Shown: in pieces, positions 25,950 through 28,622 of the stretch | Layout: every line of letters starts with the position of its first letter | Numbering within the stretch: the first letter of the stretch is position 1 | Origin: Sphingomonas sp. CCH21-G11 | Lineage (GTDB): Bacteria; Pseudomonadota; Alphaproteobacteria; Sphingomonadales; Sphingomonadaceae | Assembly: GCF_001555965.1 (NCBI RefSeq) | Contig: NZ_LSHX01000013.1 | Location: forward strand, 1 to 28,622 | Direction: 5' to 3' | Length of the DNA stretch: 28,622 nt | Notes under the pieces: generated by a model | What the model was told of the DNA's origin: nothing | Databases searched by the model: none | The model's input: only the letters and a program-made list of their open reading frames with translations | Translations under genes and position numbers: made by a program

Positions 25950-26518
25950 TCCTGTCCTAACTCAACCAGATAATCGCCAATCGCCGCCAGCGGCATCGCC
26001 CGCGCCGCAGGGGCGCTGCGCTGCGCCGCCGCGGGCATCGCCGCTGCGAACGCCTCGTCGGGGTCCTGAACCAGCACGCTGCCCCCGGCGGCCGCAATCG
26101 CCGCCGCGCCGCGCGCGCCGTCCTCGTTCGCGCCGGTCAGCACCACGCCCAGCAGCGCGGGGCCGTAGCTTTCGGCAGCACTTTCGAACAGCACGTCAAT
26201 CGACGGGCGCGAGAACAGCATGGGTTCGTCCACGGACAGTGCAAGCGTGCGATTCGCCTCGACCAGCAGGTGATAGCCCGGCGGCGCGAAATAGACGGTT
26301 GCCGGCTCGATCGGTTCCTTGTCCTCGGGTTCGCGCACCGCCACCGCACATTTGGTGCGGAACAGCGGCACCAGTCCCGACGGCGCATCGGGGACGTGGA
26401 CGACGACCAGCACCGGCAGCCTATAGTCGGCGGGCAGGCGCGGCAGCAGCTCGGAAAGCGCCTGGATCGCACCGGCCGACGCGCCGATCACGACGATCTG
26501 CGGGGCCGGCGCCGTCAT
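25946..26518 (-). CDS. CheB-type protein-glutamate methylesterase domain without receiver
   Basis: 190 residues, comprising only the catalytic domain of CheB, which removes methyl esters from glutamates of chemoreceptors. The triad is visible: Ser14 in IGASAGAIQAL, His41 in VVHVPDAPSGL and Asp133 in LTGANEDGARG, matching Ser164/His190/Asp286 of enteric CheB. The serine motif has Ala where most CheB proteins have a second Gly (GASAGG). The VYFAPPGYHLLVE block and the SRPSIDVLFESAAESYG segment are also standard. It has no N-terminal receiver, so it cannot be switched by CheA-type phosphorylation in the usual way. It lies between cheR-like and hybrid-kinase genes with ATGA overlaps at both ends, and no chemoreceptor is nearby. 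The target is unknown. Confidence 0.9.
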   Translation of the reverse strand: MTAPAPQIVVIGASAGAIQALSELLPRLPADYRLPVLVVVHVPDAPSGLVPLFRTKCAVAVREPEDKEPIEPATVYFAPPGYHLLVEANRTLALSVDEPMLFSRPSIDVLFESAAESYGPALLGVVLTGANEDGARGAAAIAAAGGSVLVQDPDEAFAAAMPAAAQRSAPAARAMPLAAIGDYLVELGQE

Positions 26519-27366
26519 CCGTCGCTCCGGCGATAGATTTTCTCTTCGCGGACGAATTCGCGAAAGGCGGCGGCATGCGCGGAAAAGCGCAGCGTCTCCT
26601 TGGCACCCAGCCCCAGGAACCCGCCCCTCACGAGCGACTCACGGAACAGGCCGAGCGCCCGGTCCTGCAGCGGCCGGTCGAAATAGATCATGACGTTCCG
26701 GCACGACACGAACTGGCATTCCGCGAATACCGCGTCGGTCACGAGGCTGTGGTCGGAGAACACCACCTGCGCGCGCAGCTTCTTGTCGAAGGCGGCGCGG
26801 CCATAGGCGGTCGTGTAATAATCCGAGAGCGAGGATTTGCCGCCCGACAGCTGATGATTCTGGGTGAATGCCGCGATCCTGTCGACCGCGAAGATTCCCT
26901 TCTTCGCGGTCGCGAGCGCGGCCGGATTGATGTCGGTCGCATAGAGGAGCGTGCGATCGAGCAGCCCCTCCTCGTGCAGCAGGATCGCGAAGGAATAGAG
27001 CTCCTCGCCCTGGCTGCATCCCGCGATCCAGATCTTGAGCGAGGGATAGGTGCGCAGATGCGGCACCACCTTCTCCCGGATTGCCCGGTAATAGCCCGGA
27101 TCGCGGAACATCTCGCTGACCTGGACCGTCAGATAGTCGAGCAGCCGCGTCACCACGCGGTCGTCGTGGAGCAGCGCGTCCTGCAACAGCGACAGGCTGG
27201 CATAGCCCATCTGGTCGCGTGCCTGGCGCAGTCGCCGCCGGATCGACGCGCGGGCATATTGGCGAAAGTCGTAGTGATAGCGCCGGTACAGCGCCTCCAG
27301 CAGCAGCTGCGCCTCGATATCCTCGATCCGCTCGGCCGCGGCCGCGGGCTTCAGCGTGGCATCCAT
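26515..27366 (-). CDS. CheR-type protein-glutamate O-methyltransferase
   Basis: 283 residues. It transfers methyl groups from S-adenosylmethionine to glutamates of receptor proteins. The N-terminal helical domain has EALYRRYHYDFRQYARASIRRRL (read in pieces); the usual motif here is YG-DF. VSEMFRDPGYY contains the conserved Phe-Arg-Asp. The SAM site is IWIAGCSQGEELYSFAILL (GCSTGEEPYS in typical CheR), with the adenosine-contact Asp in LYATDINPAAL and the late motif VSCRNVMIYFDRPLQ. The start at 27366 overlaps the upstream stop by 16 bases; the long frame to 28062 is antisense noise. It pairs with the adjacent CheB and would modify either the neighbouring kinase or an unlinked receptor. Confidence 0.91.
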   Translation of the reverse strand: MDATLKPAAAAERIEDIEAQLLLEALYRRYHYDFRQYARASIRRRLRQARDQMGYASLSLLQDALLHDDRVVTRLLDYLTVQVSEMFRDPGYYRAIREKVVPHLRTYPSLKIWIAGCSQGEELYSFAILLHEEGLLDRTLLYATDINPAALATAKKGIFAVDRIAAFTQNHQLSGGKSSLSDYYTTAYGRAAFDKKLRAQVVFSDHSLVTDAVFAECQFVSCRNVMIYFDRPLQDRALGLFRESLVRGGFLGLGAKETLRFSAHAAAFREFVREEKIYRRSDG

Positions 27367-28622
27367 ACACGCACCAGCGAGAGCAGTCGGTCGACGTCGA
27401 GGGGCTTGGCCATATAGTCGTTGGCGCCCGCCGCCAGACATCGTTCCTGATCGTCGGGCATCGCCTTGGCCGTCAGCATGATCACCGGCAGCTTCGACCA
27501 GCGCGGGTCGAGCCGGATCCGCCGCGTGGCGTCGAGCCCGTCCATCACCGGCATCATCACGTCCATGAGGACAAGGTCGATGGCTTCCTCGGTGTCGGTG
27601 CGGCGGTCGATCGCCTCGATCGCTTCTTCGCCGTTGCGGGCGATCACCACCTTGACGCCACGCGGCTCCAGGATGTTGGTGAGCGAATAGATGTTGCGCA
27701 CATCGTCCTCGACGATCAGGACGCGGCGGCCCTCCAGCACGGCATCGCGGTTGCGCGCCTGGCGGATCATCCGTTGCTGCTCGGGCGGCAACTCCGCCAC
27801 GACCTGGTGGAGGAACAGCGTCACCTCGTCGAGCAGCCGCTCGGGCGATTTCGCCCCCTTGATGATAATCGAGCTGGAATAACGGCGCAGCTGCTGCTCG
27901 TCCTCGCTCGACAGGTCGCGGCCGGTATAGACGATCACCGGCGGAAAGCCGTGCTCGCCCTCCTGGCTCAGCGTCTCGAGCAGCGAATAGCCCGACGCGT
28001 CGGGCAAGGACAGGTCGAGGACCATGCAATCGAACGTCTGTTCCTTCAGCAGCTCCAGGCATCGTGCGGCGGTGCCCGCGCCCACCGTCTCGATCTCCGG
28101 CCCGGCGAGCAGCTTGCCGACCGCCTCGCGCTGGACCGGATCGTCCTCGACGATCAGCACGCGCCGCATCGTCCGCGTCAGCTGCGCCTCGAGCGCCGAG
28201 ATGGCATGGGCCAGGTCCTCGCGCTTCACCGGCTTGACCAGATAGCCCATTGCGCCGAGCGACAGCGCGGTCTGCTGATGATCGCTACCCGACACGACGT
28301 GGATCGGGATGTGGCGTGTCGCATCCTCGCGCTTCAGCCGGTCGAGCACCGACAGCCCCGACTGGTCGGGCAGCCCCAGGTCGAGGACGATCGCGCTCGG
28401 CTTGAAGTCGCGGGCGAGGTCGAGCGCCTCCTCGGCCGTACCCGCGACCAGCGTCTGAAAGCCCGCCTCGCGCGCGAGGTCGCGGACCACGCCGGCAAAG
28501 GCGCGATCGTCCTCGACGACCAGCAGGATGCGGCGCAGCGTGTCGATCTGCTCGCGATCGTCCTCGATCGGGATGGCGCGTTTCACCCGCCCGGCGCGGG
28601 GCGGGGCGGCCTGATCGGGCGC
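27351..28622 (-). CDS. Triple-receiver C-terminal part of a probable large hybrid sensor kinase, cut by the window edge
   Basis: Three receiver domains follow one another, each starting with a VxVEDD-like acidic pair: RILLVVEDDRAF, RVLIVEDDPVQ and RVLIVEDDVRN. Their phospho-acceptor motifs are VLDLGLPDQSG (Asp69 counted from the GTG at 28586), VLDLSLPDASG and LMDVMMPVMDG. A GTG at 28586 could serve as a start, but the frame stays open to the edge, giving a Pro/Ala/Arg-rich linker (APDQAAPPRAGRV). This suggests that the protein continues upstream. In related clusters such triple receivers sit at the end of HAMP-GAF-HisKA-HATPase kinases. It overlaps the CheR gene by 16 bases and probably passes phosphate to the hybrid kinase at 24240-25949. 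Confidence 0.85.
   Translation of the reverse strand, partial: APDQAAPPRAGRVKRAIPIEDDREQIDTLRRILLVVEDDRAFAGVVRDLAREAGFQTLVAGTAEEALDLARDFKPSAIVLDLGLPDQSGLSVLDRLKREDATRHIPIHVVSGSDHQQTALSLGAMGYLVKPVKREDLAHAISALEAQLTRTMRRVLIVEDDPVQREAVGKLLAGPEIETVGAGTAARCLELLKEQTFDCMVLDLSLPDASGYSLLETLSQEGEHGFPPVIVYTGRDLSSEDEQQLRRYSSSIIIKGAKSPERLLDEVTLFLHQVVAELPPEQQRMIRQARNRDAVLEGRRVLIVEDDVRNIYSLTNILEPRGVKVVIARNGEEAIEAIDRRTDTEEAIDLVLMDVMMPVMDGLDATRRIRLDPRWSKLPVIMLTAKAMPDDQERCLAAGANDYMAKPLDVDRLLSLVRVWMPR

Noticed and set aside
24402..27417. Long plus-strand frames (523 and 573 codons) opposite the kinase/CheB/CheR genes
   Set aside because: They mirror conserved signalling domains on the other strand and contain no recognisable sequence.

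Overview
The window looks like a chromosomal segment of a high-GC alphaproteobacterium, most likely a sphingomonad (order Sphingomonadales). The evidence is the strongly GC-biased third codon positions, hopanoid transport genes, two TonB-dependent receptors, an alphaproteobacterial-style cob gene set, and a hybrid kinase/CheR/CheB cluster. No tRNA, rRNA, insertion sequence, integrase or CRISPR array was seen. The genus is inference.

Layout. (1) Positions 1-3167 (+) are the end of a hopanoid/isoprenoid operon: the tail of a probable DXP synthase, a secreted DUF2141 protein and the RND transporter HpnN. (2) Positions 3175-9491 (-) hold a TonB-dependent receptor, acetyl-CoA synthetase, a short-chain dehydrogenase, a glutathione S-transferase and a crotonase-fold protein whose polar residues match 6-oxocamphor/beta-diketone hydrolases rather than enoyl-CoA hydratases. 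(3) Positions 9649-20551 (-) are eleven cobalamin genes in which all ten junctions overlap: btuB, cobD (L-threonine-phosphate decarboxylase), cobO, btuF, btuC, btuD, cbiB, cobQ, cobT, cobS, cobC. They are preceded by a clear cobalamin riboswitch (20701-20878, minus strand), a candidate ribosome-site-masking hairpin and a candidate promoter. The kinase/guanylyltransferase gene cobU (20909-21436, +) diverges from the riboswitch, and its start codon overlaps the -35 element of the riboswitch promoter.

(4) Positions 21453-24199 are a LysR-type regulator divergent from three genes: an AhpD-like CxxC protein, a flavin-binding pyridoxamine-phosphate-oxidase-fold protein and a DUF1348/NTF2-like protein. 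A TTTCA-N5-TGAAA palindrome lies in the intergenic space. (5) Positions 24240-28622 (-) are a signalling operon: the C-terminal triple-receiver part of a protein cut by the window edge (probably a large hybrid kinase), CheR, a CheB catalytic domain without a receiver, and a REC-HisKA-HATPase-REC hybrid kinase, each overlapping the next.

How the parts work together. The B12 unit takes up corrinoids (BtuB in the outer membrane, BtuFCD across the inner membrane), adenosylates them (CobO), amidates the ring (CobQ), makes and attaches the aminopropanol arm (CobD, CbiB), and builds and joins the nucleotide loop (CobU, CobT, CobS, CobC). Corrin-ring genes and bluB are not in the window, so this is an uptake and late-assembly unit. 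Riboswitch control would shut the minus-strand unit when adenosylcobalamin is plentiful but would not act directly on cobU. The most unusual points are the fully overlapped B12 operon with its divergent cobU arrangement, the beta-diketone-hydrolase-like gene set, and the CheR/CheB pair attached to hybrid kinases without any chemoreceptor in view.
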